Origin: Alentia gelatinosa
Lineage: Eukaryota; Annelida; Polychaeta; Phyllodocida; Polynoidae
Reading direction: 5' to 3'
DNA length: 64,000 nt
Assembly (NCBI GenBank): GCA_950022655.1
Contig: OX465579.1
Coordinates: forward strand, 47,099,950-47,163,949
In this document: piece by piece, positions 42,700-54,136 of the stretch
How the letters are laid out: every line of letters starts with the position of its first letter
Numbering within the stretch: the first letter of the stretch is position 1
Translations under genes and position numbers: made by a program
Notes under the pieces: generated by a model
The model's database searches: none
What the model saw: only the letters and a program-made list of their open reading frames with translations
Told to the model about the DNA's origin: nothing

Positions 42700-42935
42700 A
42701 TGCATTGATAAACTCTTTAATACATTTCTTAAAAGATGCTACCGTATCTTGTTTTTGTATTCTCGTATCAAGAGTATCACACAACTTTCTGCCTCTATAA
42801 CCTGGGGAACGCTCGTACTTTGCACTCTTGTGTCTGTCCACGATAAACTTGACCATATCATCACTTCTAGTTCTTCTAATGGCAGTATCAATGTTCTAGC
42901 CTGGGATCGAATTCACTACTCTTTTGTATTTGAGA
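42700..42935 (-). pseudogene. LINE RT C-terminal relic
   Basis: Minus-strand translation gives NIDTAIRRTRSDD, then KYERSPGYRGRKLCDTL and TRIQKQDTVASFKKCI. This is the typical end of CR1/jockey-type LINE ORFs ('..R.p.yrg..LWN.Lp..i.....v..FKk.lk'). The remainder is not recognisable. Confidence 0.75.
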
Positions 42936-43195
42936 TCATAATAAATATATATTTCTGCTGGTTTAATTGATAAATAAGCCTGCTCTTTTCAGTTTGACTC
43001 ACCTCCGAGACCTTTTTGTTGAAAATACTAGGATAATATTCTAGAAATTGATTATTTCAAATTTTATTCCACTAAAATCCTAAGAATTGACTTTGTGTCT
43101 CTCTGTAATACAGAAGCAGTTGCCATCTGTTGCCATCAAGCTGCTTGACAGCCATTTCAAGTGTTATCTAAGTTACTCTTGTTTCTATACTATGT

Positions 43196-43304
43196 GAAAC
43201 CATCGTTATGGTGACAATACAGGGTAGATTTATGAGTTGTTTCAGAGAAATTCTCCAAAACAACGAGTAAATCTACCCCATATTGGCACCACTACTATGG
43301 TTTC
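43196..43304. mobile_element. Foldback MITE (47-bp arms)
   Basis: GAAACCATCGTTATGGTG plus the GGGTAGATTTA...TTGTTT block on the left matches the reverse complement of the right half at roughly 85% over 47 bases. It is a 109-bp near-complete hairpin. Confidence 0.7.
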
Positions 43305-45119
43305 TTATTATTATATACCTTAATTCGGTTTTAATTTGCTAAAACTGACTTTAATTAGACGTCGAAGTCACTTTTTGCAACTTGCAAAGACGATGTGTAC
43401 ATTAGCAGACATGTCGGAAGTGGACAACGGGAAGTGATCACCACGCAGGCGAATACATTATAACCGCAGCATAAATTAGCGAACGATCACCCTGCTATGC
43501 TCAATCGTCCCATCGGACAGCTGTACTCGAGTGGTGCAGTGTCTCCGCTATTTGTTGACATCTACCAGTCACCTGCTCGGTTACGCTGGTTCCCGGGGTA
43601 TCCGCTAGGGGGCACGGCGGAGATCAGCGGCGTACACAGGCGAGAACCAGCCAACTGCTCGGTTCGTGAACGTATTGAAATCGATTGATCTCGCATATCT
43701 AAGCTATATAACATGTTTCACGTGATTTGTACTTGTATTCCACCTTGATGTTTGATAAATATACACACTAACTCGTTCTGTGGTTTCTGTACGACGCCAC
43801 GGAACTCGTGAAGCGAAGGGATCCACCATTTTTGAATCTTGAACCTAGAATTCTGTTGTCGGCCTCTCGGCCAATCAGATTGCGTTATTTCGTCAAAGCG
43901 TGCAGGCTGTCAGCCAAAGCATGCAGGTAAGGCTCAAAGGATGCAGTCTGTCAGCCAAAGCATGCAGTCGGTCACTATCCAAAGGCATCAGTACAAAGAT
44001 TCATGGCGTACAGTGCATTATGTGTAGACTAACTGTACCCCTAGGAGCAGTATGTATTTACACTACGTTAGTGCATAGGTATATAATAAAATCCGAGATG
44101 GCGGCTCTACATATGTTATGATGTATGTGTATTTGTTCATATTGTACACATTTAAGGTGAGTGATATTGGTTTCCACTTGGTAATAGCTATTCTGAAAAT
44201 GCAATAGTGCTCTGTGGTAGCCATTTTTTGTTAAATGGCTGCCACACTGCCCCTGTGACATATCTGCAATGTCCTTTTAGAGATATTTCCTAAGGGCCTC
44301 CCCTTAACTATGTACCAAAACTCATGCTTCCCTAATTAAATGCACAATTCTCCTAATATTTGCATACATTAACCGCGGGCTGATGTGGTTATACTCTAAA
44401 CTGTTTCCGTTGCTCTGCTGCCCTCCATCTGCAGAGAATGGAAATTACTCATGTGACGTATTTTCACCATAAACACACAGATACGCTTTGCTGATCTACC
44501 TCGGTTTTTTTAATATCTTGCCATCTATACTGTCCCTGCAGAAATAAATGCAATAGATAAAAGTGTTCAGAAATGCAAAACTAAAACCTTTTGAAAATGT
44601 CATAAACACACATATACCATGCTCCTTTATATCTATATTGTAATATCTGGAGTTGAATCTGCTTATCTGCTGACCTTTTGTAATTCTGTCACACTATTCA
44701 TTCTGATTATCAAATGAAATCTTTTGAGAAGATATGGCCATGCTCACATTTATCCCACTTTTATTATCTTGTCAATTGCTGAGCCCAGAACTATTAGAAT
44801 ATCTCTGACACACTATGTAGGAGAGATCCTACAAGGCCTAGCGCTTGAAATATAAAGACAATCCTGGTGGGAAATAGTCCCTGCGGATGAGGCATTGCAG
44901 ATAGCCTTTAGCAAATGTGACCCATATCTTCCATTTGGCTCTGCTGGGAGGCAGGATTTGTTTTTCCCAGCAGAATATATGCACCTCTCGCCATTGTCTT
45001 TGTCTTCGTTGTCCTTGTCTTGGAATGGGTGATTGATTTTGGAATGAATGGTATTATCATAGTCAATAATGTTTATAAATCCAAAGAATTTATATGAAGT
45101 TAATTGATTGAAATTTGTA
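43305..45119. other. Spacer with minor repeats
   Basis: No gene seen. Holds a ~40-bp tandem pair with TCAGCCAAAGCATGCAG at 43900-43970. A passage at 44818-44885 resembles 41010-41080 (shared AGGCCTAGCG and AATATAAAGACAATC), showing another dispersed repeat. Confidence 0.45.
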
Positions 45120-45400
45120 GCAGTGAATGATAGGAGTTTGTATGCAAAATAAGCAGATTTTCAGTACAACTTTCCGGATTTGGATTTCTTGGCTATTAGT
45201 GAAACCTGGCTTAATGGAAAGTACGTTGGACTCACCAAATATGACCTCAATGCGAATGGATAGGAAAGATACCAAAACAAATATTGGGGGAGGAGAATGT
45301 TTTTACATTGCTAATTCAATAAGTGAATATTCAACAGTTCTTGATAGCCACACTACCTCTAGTCAGGAGATGTTTACCTGTAGAAGTCCAAGTGCCTAAT
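45120..45400 (+). pseudogene. LINE endonuclease relic
   Basis: The plus-strand frame reads DFQYNFPDLDFLAISETWLN, then LTKYDLNANG and a stop. FLAISETWL is the hallmark of the APE-type endonuclease domain of LINEs. The downstream sequence degrades into several frames. Confidence 0.75.
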
Positions 45401-46185
45401 CGTAAAATGAAATGTTAGTAGTGTAGCGGATGGCTGTTCTAAACTCACTACCCGAGATTAGATTAATCTCTCCGGCGGAGTGAGACGAGTCGCTACCCTG
45501 TGGGATACTCAGCATAGGTTAGTTCGGGTATTCTTGGTAAGTTGAAAGGAGATGCAGGATTTAGAACTTTATACTCAGCAAACACAAGACCAGACTTGGA
45601 ACAGTTTCAGGTACAAGATCTTTATTGCTACCTGCTACCTCTGTCGGGAAGTCTATCGGGGACCTTATCGGGGTTGGTGGGTTCCTGCTCTTAGGCAGAT
45701 TGGATACCGTACATGCTGGATCATTCAATTTAAACCACAACACTGATCTAAAAACCTTACTATGAGAAGAAGGAGGCAAATTCACTGATCTGTGTGAGCT
45801 ATTCGGATTGATAGTAGGTCGCATCAAATGGATTTGAACTTGAGGCCAACTGGGTGGGAGCAAACTGCCGAATCTTTGCCTGTCATCGGCAAACGTGAAT
45901 GCTTTGGGAGTGTCCCAGCCTCAGGTTCTGACCGTCCGTGATTATATCGAGATTTGTGTGAGTACCGACACAGATTTAATATTCTAATGAAATTTTTTTC
46001 ATATCAGAATGCTATTTGAGTTGGAACTTGTTGCATAAATCACTGGAAATATTCTGCATCATGGTAGCAAACATTTCAATGGGCGCTCTGAGTAAAACCG
46101 GAACTTTTTTCGTAGTAGCTCACGATCTGATCACTGATTGGTCTTTTTTTCTATTACACTTGTGGCATAAAAAACACTTAATGTC

Positions 46186-46250
46186 ACAGCCTACCCCATA
46201 AAATTTGCCTATGTTAAGTCTACGGCGGTTTTTTATTAGGGGTAGGATAA
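46186..46250 (+). mobile_element. Hairpin+TIR family, partial copy
   Basis: Retains CTACCCC at left and GGGGTAGGATAA at right with ATGTTAAGTCTACGGC, a diverged form of the internal box. No preceding hairpin recognised. Confidence 0.6.
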
Positions 46251-46319
46251 TGAATATTATCAAACACTAGCACTCATAAATTCTGCCGATGAAAGTACAG
46301 GGTACAAGGAGACCATGCA

Positions 46320-46490
46320 TGTGGATTATCGTTTAATAACATTCATGTTCGTTCGCTAAGACAGTTCTAGGCGACAGGAGGCCATTCATAAGTGTTGAAT
46401 GAAATTGATCCACATCGTTGCTGGGTCTCGTTGGCATAGTGAATGGGGTCTTCATGTATAAGCCTAAATTATTCAACAGGCCCCTGACTA
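46320..46490 (+). mobile_element. CAGGGGCC-type MITE, copy
   Basis: Left end TCGTTTAATAAC, right end AAATTATTCAACAGGCCCCTG, same family and orientation as 15280 and inverted to 48272. Confidence 0.65.
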
Positions 46491-47258
46491 GCCTCACTGG
46501 CCGTGGCTGGCGGGAAACACGCGTATGTGAGGCACAGACTGACAGCGAGACACTAACTATAATGAAGAAAATATTGGGTGTACACGAGGAACTATTCTGG
46601 CTAGACCTCCGAATGGCCATCTTTGCGTCAAACACAAGTCAAGAAAGCAACGCAAATGGTTCTGCCTAATTCAGGAAACACTCTTTCAACTACAGCACTG
46701 TGGAACTAAGTCTTTTGCAGAATTTGCAACAAAGTGCTTGCTCTAAATCGTGATTTTATGTATGGCACAGGTCTATAGCAAAGAACTAAACCCCGAGAAG
46801 CACGACTCCCATGTTATGACGTGACACTGCTCAATCCAACAATTGAGTTTCTAAATCAGGTTAGAGGTTATATGTTATATGGAATAGCCTACTACCATGT
46901 GCCGTTCGTGAGAATATATTGAATAAACGCCAGAAACGCAATCTGTCCCGAACGATATCAAACATAAGGCAAATAGCTATACACTCATTAATGATGTCTG
47001 AAAAGTGAAAGTCTATATTTTCCATGGGGTATTACATTTTTGGCAGCTAATAGATTCTTCAAAGTTTTCTCTACACATTGCAAGCAATGTTCTATTAACA
47101 TCACTTGTCATACCTCCCTCTTCATAAAAGGCTTTGGCCGGCCCATTTCTAGGAGCCTTTCACAGTGAATATAAAGCGGCAATAAATCTATGACAACTGG
47201 TCCGGATATCACCTAGACAGCAATGGTCGAGAAACCATGTAAGAGAAGAGATAGTAAT

Positions 47259-47401
47259 AAAACGATGTTCCTGTACACGTACAAATTTCGATCCGAACTC
47301 GGGACCTGGGACGTTTACAACGAGGTGTTTACACCGAGTTCTAAACGTCCCAAGGGCCAGAGTGAGGATCGAAATTTGTACGTTTACAGGTACAACGTTT
47401 T
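47259..47401. mobile_element. Foldback MITE (36-bp arms)
   Basis: The left arm AAAACGATGTTCCTGTACAC, continuing to TTTCGATCC, matches the reverse complement of the right arm at about 33 of 36 positions. The centre also shows GGGACCTGGGACGTTTA against TAAACGTCCCAAGGGCC. Confidence 0.75.
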
Positions 47402-47451
47402 ATCTTTACTATATGCCTCCAAAACGTTCATATTACTACCTTATTTCAGTT

Positions 47452-47518
47452 GTAAGAGCCATTTTCAGTCCGATTTGGGCACAGTAAGAGTCATTTTCAG
47501 TCCGATTTGGGCACAGAA
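47452..47518 (+). repeat. Two ~34-bp tandem copies
   Basis: TAAGAG(C/T)CATTTTCAGTCC followed by gatttgggcacag is repeated once directly. Confidence 0.85.
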
Positions 47519-48271
47519 CGGTCGACGTGAACCCTAGCTTTCGTTTCGTCTGTGGAATGCGGATGTGACATTGTCGCATAGCAACACACGTAGCAACCTG
47601 CATAGCAACACTTGTTTTCACTTGCAAACCAGCGGGGAACCAGCGGGAAAACGTTGGGAAGAAAACATAGCAGTTGTTCCTCATTGCACTCCTGTTTTTA
47701 AGGTCGTTGCCATGTTTATTCAGGTTTTTATTAATGTATTTCAAGGTTTTTCTGTAATTCATTCATGTATTTTTGATTTCACAGTATTTCAATAAGTCTT
47801 CTATATGTACTCTAACGTTAACGTTACCAATGTCAAAGCGATAAACGTCAGCCATTCTTAAATATCGACGTCGTAATTATATCCATTACGACCGTGAAAT
47901 GAACCCTAACGTTCTGCACGGCTGTGCCGTATATGGTGGACAACAGCGTGTAGTAATCACGTTAGTTACGGCAGTAGGTATATAGTAAAGGTGGATAGGG
48001 AGTGCAGGCTAAGTTGGTACTGAGCTACTCAACTGTAATCAGGTGACTTTTTTCCCCAACTAAACTGCCTGCGTCATCATCAGAGACGTCCTCAATAGCC
48101 AACGGCGGAGGTTCACAGGTTAGATTACCCAGGTCTGGTGGGCCTGGATGTAGAGCATTGTGATGGCATATATGGTTAACAATTTTCTCTTGTATAAATT
48201 AAGCTGCTCTTAACGTATAAAGCCAAGCAAACAAGGTGTGGCAATGCTAGAATGACTTCTAAGTTATGGGT

Positions 48272-48500
48272 CAGGGGCCTGTTTAATAATTTAGGATCGT
48301 AAATGAAGACCCTTTTCTGTATACCAAGGAGACCCAGGGACGATGTGGCTCAACTTTATTCAATACTTATGGCCGACCTCATGGACGGCTAAGACTGTCT
48401 TAGTGAACAGACTTGATATCATTAAAGTATAACCCTTGTACGAGGTACAGAAAATGTTCTTAATGTACTAGCCTAGGTTATTCAACGGTCCCCGGTCCGA
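48272..48500 (-). mobile_element. CAGGGGCC-type MITE, most complete copy
   Basis: Ends CAGGGGCCTGTTTAATAATT and, at the other side, GTTATTCAACGGTCCCC are inverted and similar. The interior matches 15280 and 46320 in reverse orientation. The CAGGGGCC terminus is reminiscent of hAT elements, but no 8-bp duplication was seen. Confidence 0.65.
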
Positions 48501-48727
48501 TGATGCAACGGTACTCGGAAAATGCTTTTTCGTGTCGGACTCCAACCCAAAACGATGTCGTATAAATTTCTTAAAACAAAGTTGACGAGAATATTTAAAA
48601 TAATTCATACATTTTGCATTACTTCAAGACGATCGACTTAGTCTATATTCCCCCGATGTCCATTATTGTCAACATCAAAGTATACCTCTTGAACTTTCTT
48701 TCGTTAAAATTGTACCTTACATTGCCA

Positions 48728-48778
48728 ATATATATATATATATATGGGTGCGGAGACCGACAGCGCCTCCAACTTCGC

Positions 48779-48811
<33 letters not shown>

Positions 48812-48828
48812 GTGTATATATATGGGCG
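48728..48828. repeat. (TA)n microsatellite split by a 33-base insert
   Basis: TA runs at 48728-48744 and about 48778-48826 flank a G/C-rich block. The block ATGGGTGCGGAGACCGACAG at 48744 continues to CGC at 48766. Its first 23 bases are the exact reverse complement of 49284-49306 in the adjacent DIRS-like gag frame. Confidence 0.85.
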
Positions 48829-48983
48829 GGATAACTACTCCGGTTGCTGGAAGTTATCCGGGTAAATCTCCGGAAGCCACATCTACGCAGACTCACACTC
48901 AGTCTCTGCCTTGCTCAACTCCTGATCACAGGAAAAAGATTTCTTCTCCATCGCTCACTTTTTCTGTTCGCTAACTACGCTTT

Positions 48984-50066
48984 TTGGTCGCTAAGGGAAG
49001 GAAGTTAATCACCTGCTCTGCTTGTCAGCTGTCTCATCCACCAAGGGGTGGACAGTTTTGTAAATATATGTCAAGTGCGGCCAAGATCTGCAAAGCCAAC
49101 GGCGTTGCTCTAACGCCTGAAAACTGTCGCTCCCCCATTGACAATGAAAAAGTCGAATTTGATTCGAAAACCTACCTGGCGGGCGACGATGGTGAAGACG
49201 ATTCGGACGATAACCCGGGCGATAGGACTGTCACTTCTGCTGAGTCTCCTCCAGGGTTTGCTGTTAGCGAGTTCTCGCCAGTCGCGCTGTCGGTCTCCGC
49301 ACCCATCACGAGTGCTTCCTCGACTGCGGCGACTGCTCCTGTGGTGCCGGCGACAACTCCAGTAGTTGTCGATGCGACAACTCTGAAGGTTACAGCTACT
49401 AATCCGGGCCGTGAAGACATCCCACAGTGGTTTCAGGCTATTCTGCAGTCGCCGACTACGTCTTCTCCTTCCGGGAATGCTTTTGGAGGCGTCCCGGTCG
49501 ACGCGACGACTGATGCGACGGCTGCTCTACGAGGTCCCTCCCAGTCTCACTGTTGTGCCACCAAACGTAAGCGTTTTGTGAAACTTGACTTGGAGCCCTT
49601 TTATCTGATTGACACGGCAAAAGATCGAACTGTGGAGGATGTTATTAGTGCGAATCTTTGTCTTCTTGAATCTTTGGTATCCAAGGGTGAGGCTGATGCT
49701 ATGAACTACGTAAAGCACATCCGTTTTCTGGTTGACAAGGCTAAGTTACACACTTCAAGTTCTTTAATCAAATACTACTTTGCCGTTAGGGATCGCGCCG
49801 AGTCGCTAGGCCTGGCCTCAGTGTGTTATGGTGTTCACGAATATGTCCAGCGACATCTCGGCCCGGACAGCCTACGATCTGTGAGTTCAGCGCAAAAGGC
49901 AGTTGATCGCAAGTTGTTGGCGTCTCGTTCTAACCGCCCGTTGGGATATTGCTGGGCTTTTCACGAAGGTAGAACGTGTCGGAAAGGTTCCTCGTGCCCA
50001 AATAAACATATTTATACATGTGGTGCTCCTCATAAAATATTGGATTGTCCGAAGAATGCCAGATAG
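48984..50066 (+). CDS. DIRS-like ORF1 (gag-like, zinc-binding)
   Basis: 360-codon open frame; no ATG near the start (first codon TTG; ATG first at 49068), so the native start may be lost. The N-terminus has TCSACQLSHPP...FCKYM, a possible Cys/His site. A long acidic/Pro-Thr-Ser-Ala linker follows, then a helical middle (DRTVEDVISANLCLLESL, VKHIRFLVDKA). The C-terminus has GYCWAFHEGRTCRKGSSCPN and KHIYTCGAPHKILDCP, a Cys/His cluster as seen in gag-like proteins of YR retrotransposons. It is intact as a frame, unlike the ORFs that follow. Confidence 0.75.
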   Translation: MVAKGRKLITCSACQLSHPPRGGQFCKYMSSAAKICKANGVALTPENCRSPIDNEKVEFDSKTYLAGDDGEDDSDDNPGDRTVTSAESPPGFAVSEFSPVALSVSAPITSASSTAATAPVVPATTPVVVDATTLKVTATNPGREDIPQWFQAILQSPTTSSPSGNAFGGVPVDATTDATAALRGPSQSHCCATKRKRFVKLDLEPFYLIDTAKDRTVEDVISANLCLLESLVSKGEADAMNYVKHIRFLVDKAKLHTSSSLIKYYFAVRDRAESLGLASVCYGVHEYVQRHLGPDSLRSVSSAQKAVDRKLLASRSNRPLGYCWAFHEGRTCRKGSSCPNKHIYTCGAPHKILDCPKNAR

Positions 50067-50069
50067 GAC

Positions 50070-50708
50070 TTGTTGATCGCTCCGGACCAGAATGGCGGGA
50101 GCGATGACTTGTTTATATGTGCTCCGCAGCAAATGCCTTTTGATTCGATTTCCGAATCGAGTAATTTAGAACCTGCTAAGTTGTTTAGCTCTTCTAAACT
50201 TATTGGGGAAGAATATATACAGTCAAATTCTTCAGAGATCTCTGAGGTTTCGGATGATGTCAATTGTTTATTCGCTGGTTTTTCGGGGGTTTCAACGGAT
50301 TCAGATGCTGCCGTTTCGGCTACAAGTGTAACTCATGTACCAGCGAAACGCCCGCTAGACGCGGCGTGTAGGGAACCAGCTCCAGGTTTATTCGCTGCGG
50401 AGATCCAAGATGGCCGACCTCACTTCTGGTTTGGCGGTGGTGATGGTTTTCCAGGTAACAAAAACGTTTTTTTCGATTCCCATGATCTTGTTTTGAGCTA
50501 TTTCAATGCTCAGAATTATGTAGAACGCTCTTCCCCACCCGCCCATACCTTTTGTTCGGGTCCATGTGCGGGCAATCATGAAATATCGGGGGTTTTGTGC
50601 CAGTTGAATCCGTGTTCGGTATTCTGGAAAGCATACTGCACTATGGTGGCATTGATTGCAATGCTGACTACATTTTTGAAGAAGCCTCCAAGGGCGTACG
50701 TATTGTGA
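50070..50708 (+). pseudogene. DIRS-like ORF2 N-terminal part (frame 1 of 2)
   Basis: Opens 3 bases after ORF1 and reads an S/E-rich segment then VLSYFNAQNYVERSSPP; the frame is lost near 50600, where homologous sequence continues in another frame. No enzyme motif in this part. Confidence 0.5.
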
Positions 50709-51020
50709 ACAATGATTTCTGTAATTCTTATGTTTGTGCCAACTATTCCTCGATTCTATCTGAGGGGCCTTCGGCTCAGATGGATGACATTGTAAAATCT
50801 GAACTTTTATCTGGTAAAATGAGTGTTTCTGTGGAAATGCCCCAGTGTATTCATTCTTTAGGGGCTGTGATTAAGCCTACGGGCAAGCTGAGGCCAATTA
50901 CAGACTGCAGCAGACCTGAGAATTTTTCTATTAATAATTATATGGATGACACTTTTGAAAATTTTTCTTATATTAGTATTGATGATGTGACTTTCACTTC
51001 TGCACCTAGCACTTCACGAC
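50597..51020 (+). pseudogene. DIRS-like RT, N-terminal part
   Basis: Reads ILHYGGIDCNADYIFEEASK, later SVEMPQCIHSLGAVIKPTGK, LRPITDCSRPENFSINNYMD and FSYISIDDVTF. This matches the DIRS RT entry ('..iSplGavPK..G..RlI.D.S.P...SvN....'). Homology stops abruptly at about 51010. Confidence 0.8.
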
Positions 51021-51640
51021 CACGGATAGAGAGAAGATTTGAGCGGACCGCGGGAAGTTGCCGCGCTCTCATCTACATACCCAGTTTCTGAGTCGTTGAT
51101 TGGCCGAGCGCGTCATGTGACGCTGACGGCGGATTTGGTTGGTCTCCGCGCGGCGTGGGCAGTTTCGTGGGGATCCGCGTGCAGCGGTTTCAAGTGTGCC
51201 CGACGTCAGTGGAGTGTGGGGCGCTATGTGCAATCGTTTTTTACACACAGTACCTGTAGGGATCTGGATTCAAATCCCCAATATAGGAGTCATTAACCCC
51301 TACACCCAGTCAATGTTTTGACAAGGAGGTAAGCCCAATTATGAACAGTGATACTGTGTATATGTTGACACTTTGTTGTTGATTTTAGGGGTGTCACTTT
51401 GCTGTCACTGTCAGTATCTGCTGTCACTGTGGTTTGTAACGGGAGATATTGCTCCCGTCGTGGTTTGATTGTTTGTCAATCTTGTCAGGCGAATGTGCGT
51501 TTCTTCTGTGGTCTTTCTCCCCGAAATATTTTTTCGGGGAGTGGATATGTAGCTCCGTGAGCATTTTCTGCTTTGCAGACAATGTGATTTTGTTCTCTCT
51601 ACGTTGTGTAGTCTAGCCGACACCTTCCCTTCCCTGTTGT
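51010..51640 (+). other. Foreign or rearranged segment within the DIRS RT
   Basis: The RT catalytic A-motif region expected here is missing; what lies here is unrelated. It has two small hairpins, GGGAGATATTGCTCCC (51439-51455) and CTCCCCGAA...TTCGGGGAG (51517-51542), and a tRNA B-box-like GATTCAAATCC at 51267. It may be an insertion accompanied by deletion. Confidence 0.5.
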
Positions 51641-52016
51641 GGTAGCATGTTTGGTGAATTTCTTTGTTCCGCTAGGGTCTATATTGAGATCCTTGGGTTG
51701 GAAAAAATTTTGTATGTCCCGTAGGGGGTTCCCCAGGGTATTTGGGTACATTGACGATTTTATCATCTTGGGTTCTTCTGGGGAAGAGTGTAGTTTAGCT
51801 ACGAAGGTACTTGTTGCCTTGTTAGAATTTTTAGGATTAAATGTAGCTGAAGAAAAGCTGATTCCCCCTGCTACCACGGTAGTATATTTGGGTATTGAAA
51901 TAGACTCCCTGACTATGGACCTTCGTTTGCCTCTGAGGAAGCTTGACAAGGTCAAGAGCTGTGTTCTCACTTTCAGGGTAGGTCTTCTTGTTCGAAACGA
52001 GATTTACAGAAATTAG
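51640..52016 (+). pseudogene. DIRS-like RT, C-terminal part
   Basis: Resumes with NFFVPLGSILRSLGW, then RRGFPRVFGYIDDFIILGSS (catalytic YIDD) and VVYLGIEIDSLTMDLRLP (RT thumb connection). The palm motif before it is degraded; the frame is closed by 52016. Confidence 0.85.
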
Positions 52017-52136
52017 CTGGCTTGCTATCTCATGCTAGTACTGTAGTTTGTGGGGGTAGGACCTTCACTGGACAGGTTATAAATCTTTGCAATTCACTCA
52101 AAAATTTGGGAGTCTACCTGCAAGGTCCCCCTTTGG

Positions 52137-52397
52137 TTGCTGGACGACTTTATTTGGTGGTCTAAGTTTCTTGAAATTTTAAATGGCACTGCCAGAATTT
52201 TGAATGCTTCTTCATATGTAGATAATGTATGCACTGATTCATCTATGACCGGGTTTGGTTCCACTTGGGGTACCGATTGGGTGGTCAGGGTCTGGGAGTC
52301 TACTCCGTCAAATCGGAGTATTTTCCCTGATGAGCATTACTCTTTGGGTCCATCCGAATTTACCCCAGACTTAGATATCAATGTCCTTGAGCTATAG
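52137..52397 (+). pseudogene. DIRS-like RNase H, N-terminal part
   Basis: LDDFIWWSKFLEILNGTA, then VCTDSSMTGFGSTWGT (D-S-S..GfG, the first RNase H Asp) and DINVLEL. The following in-frame TAG (GAG CTA TAG) interrupts the domain; the same TAG is in both copies of the later duplication. Confidence 0.75.
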
Positions 52398-53219
52398 CCA
52401 GTTCATCGCTGGGGAGACTCGTGGAGGAACCACAAGGTTCGGCTTAAGAGTGATAACACCCAGGTAGTATCAATGTTGAATATGGGTCGTTCCAGAAGTA
52501 TTCGGGCCATGTTTTGGCTCAGGAAGCTCTTCTGGCTCAGTTTTATCTATAATTTTCAATTCCTCGCTGTATATATACCTTCGGGTGAAAATGTTCTCCC
52601 AGATTACCTGTTTCGCTTATCCTCCATTAAAATGCCAAAATTGGGTGAATTCTTACTTGCCCTCGAATTGTGTTGCTTCAGCACTTGAAGACCTCAAGGT
52701 CAAGGTCAAGGCCAAGATGTATTTGGAAGCTTGGATGGCTCCGAATACTCTCAAGACTCGAAAGACTCAATGGCGTCACTACTTGAGATTTTGTGAGATT
52801 TATGGCTTTCAGCCTTTGCCTACCTCAATAGATGTTGCCTGTATTTATTTGGCTTACATGGCTGAGACTTTTTCCTACTCGTCTATATGTAACTACCTTT
52901 CAGGCTTTGTGGACATTACATAAAGTCAATGGTTATCATCATGTCTCTCCATCTGATTTTCAATTGATATCTACCTTAAAAGGTATTAGACATTATTTAG
53001 GGGACACCCATAACCAGGCTCCACCCATCACCATTTCTCATCTCAATCAAATTTTTTCAATTTTAGATTTCTCCTCTCAGGAAGATCAGGTTTTTTGGTT
53101 ATCCCTGATTTCGGGTTTCCGGGGCTTGCTCCGGAAGTCTAATTTATTTGATGGTGATTCGGGTATCTTGGTCAGGGATGTTTCCCTTCACAAATGGGGT
53201 CTTCTTTTAATTATTAGAA
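52308..53219 (+). repeat. Tandem duplication, copy 1 (RNase H end + YR)
   Basis: 912 bp, from TCAAATCGGAG to TTATTAGAA. Compared with copy 2 it lacks 12 bases after CAGTTC near 52402, has 6 extra in the AAGGTCAAGG run and one extra A at CTTTCAGG that kills the YR frame, and shows roughly a dozen substitutions (about 1.5%). Confidence 0.95.
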
Positions 53220-54136
53220 TCAAATCGGAGTATTTTCCCTGATGAGCATTACTCTTTGGGTCCATCCGAATTTACTCCAGACTTAGATATCAATGTCCTT
53301 GAGCTATAGCCAGTTCTTTGTGCAGCCCTTCGCTGGGGAGACTCGTGGAGGAACCACAAGGTTCGGCTTAAGAGTGATAACACCCAGGTAGTATCAATGT
53401 TGAATATGGGTCGTTCCAGAACTATTCGGGCCATGTTTTGGCTCAGGAAGCTCTTCTGGCTCAGTTTTATTTATAATTTTCAATTCCTCGCTGTATATAT
53501 ACCTTCGGGTGAAAATGTTCTCCCAGATTACCTGTCTCGCTTATCCTCCACTAAAATGCCAAAATTGGGTGAATTCTAACCTGCCCTTGAATTGTGTTGC
53601 TTCAGCACTTGAAGACCTCAAGGTCAAGGTCAAGATGTATTTGGAAGCTTGGATGGCTCCGAATACTCTCAAGACTCGAAAGACTCAATGGCGTCACTAC
53701 TTGAGATTTTGTGAGATTTATGGCTTTCAGCCTTTGCCTACCTCAATAGATGTTGCCTGTATTTATTTGGCTTACATGGCTGAGACTTTTTCCTACTCGT
53801 CTATATGTAACTACCTTTCGGCTTTGTGGACATTACATAAAGTCAATGGTTATCATTATGTCTCTCCATCTGATTTTCAATTGATATCTACCTTAAAAGG
53901 TATTAGACATTATTTAGGGGACACCCATAACCAGGCTCCACCCATTACCATTTCTCATCTCAATCAAATTTTTTCAATTTTAGATTTCTCCTCTCAGGAA
54001 GATCAGGTTTTTTGGTTATCCCTGATTTCGGGTTTCTGGGGCTTGCTCCGGAAGTCTAATTTATTTGATGGTGATTCGGGTATCTTGGTCAGGGATGTTT
54101 CCCTTCACAAATGGGGTCTTCTTTTAATCATTAGGA
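53220..54136 (+). repeat. Tandem duplication, copy 2 (RNase H end + YR)
   Basis: About 917 bp, directly abutting copy 1. It shares the internal TAG but keeps the YR frame open, so copy 1 took the additional damage after duplication, or copy 2 has been less affected. Confidence 0.95.

Noticed and set aside
43490..43800. Possible LTR-like block with ATAAATATACAC
   Set aside because: No defined TG/CA ends, duplication or second copy.
51267..51277. tRNA B-box-like GATTCAAATCC suggesting a SINE
   Set aside because: No convincing A box at the right distance and no poly-A or target duplication; kept only as a note.
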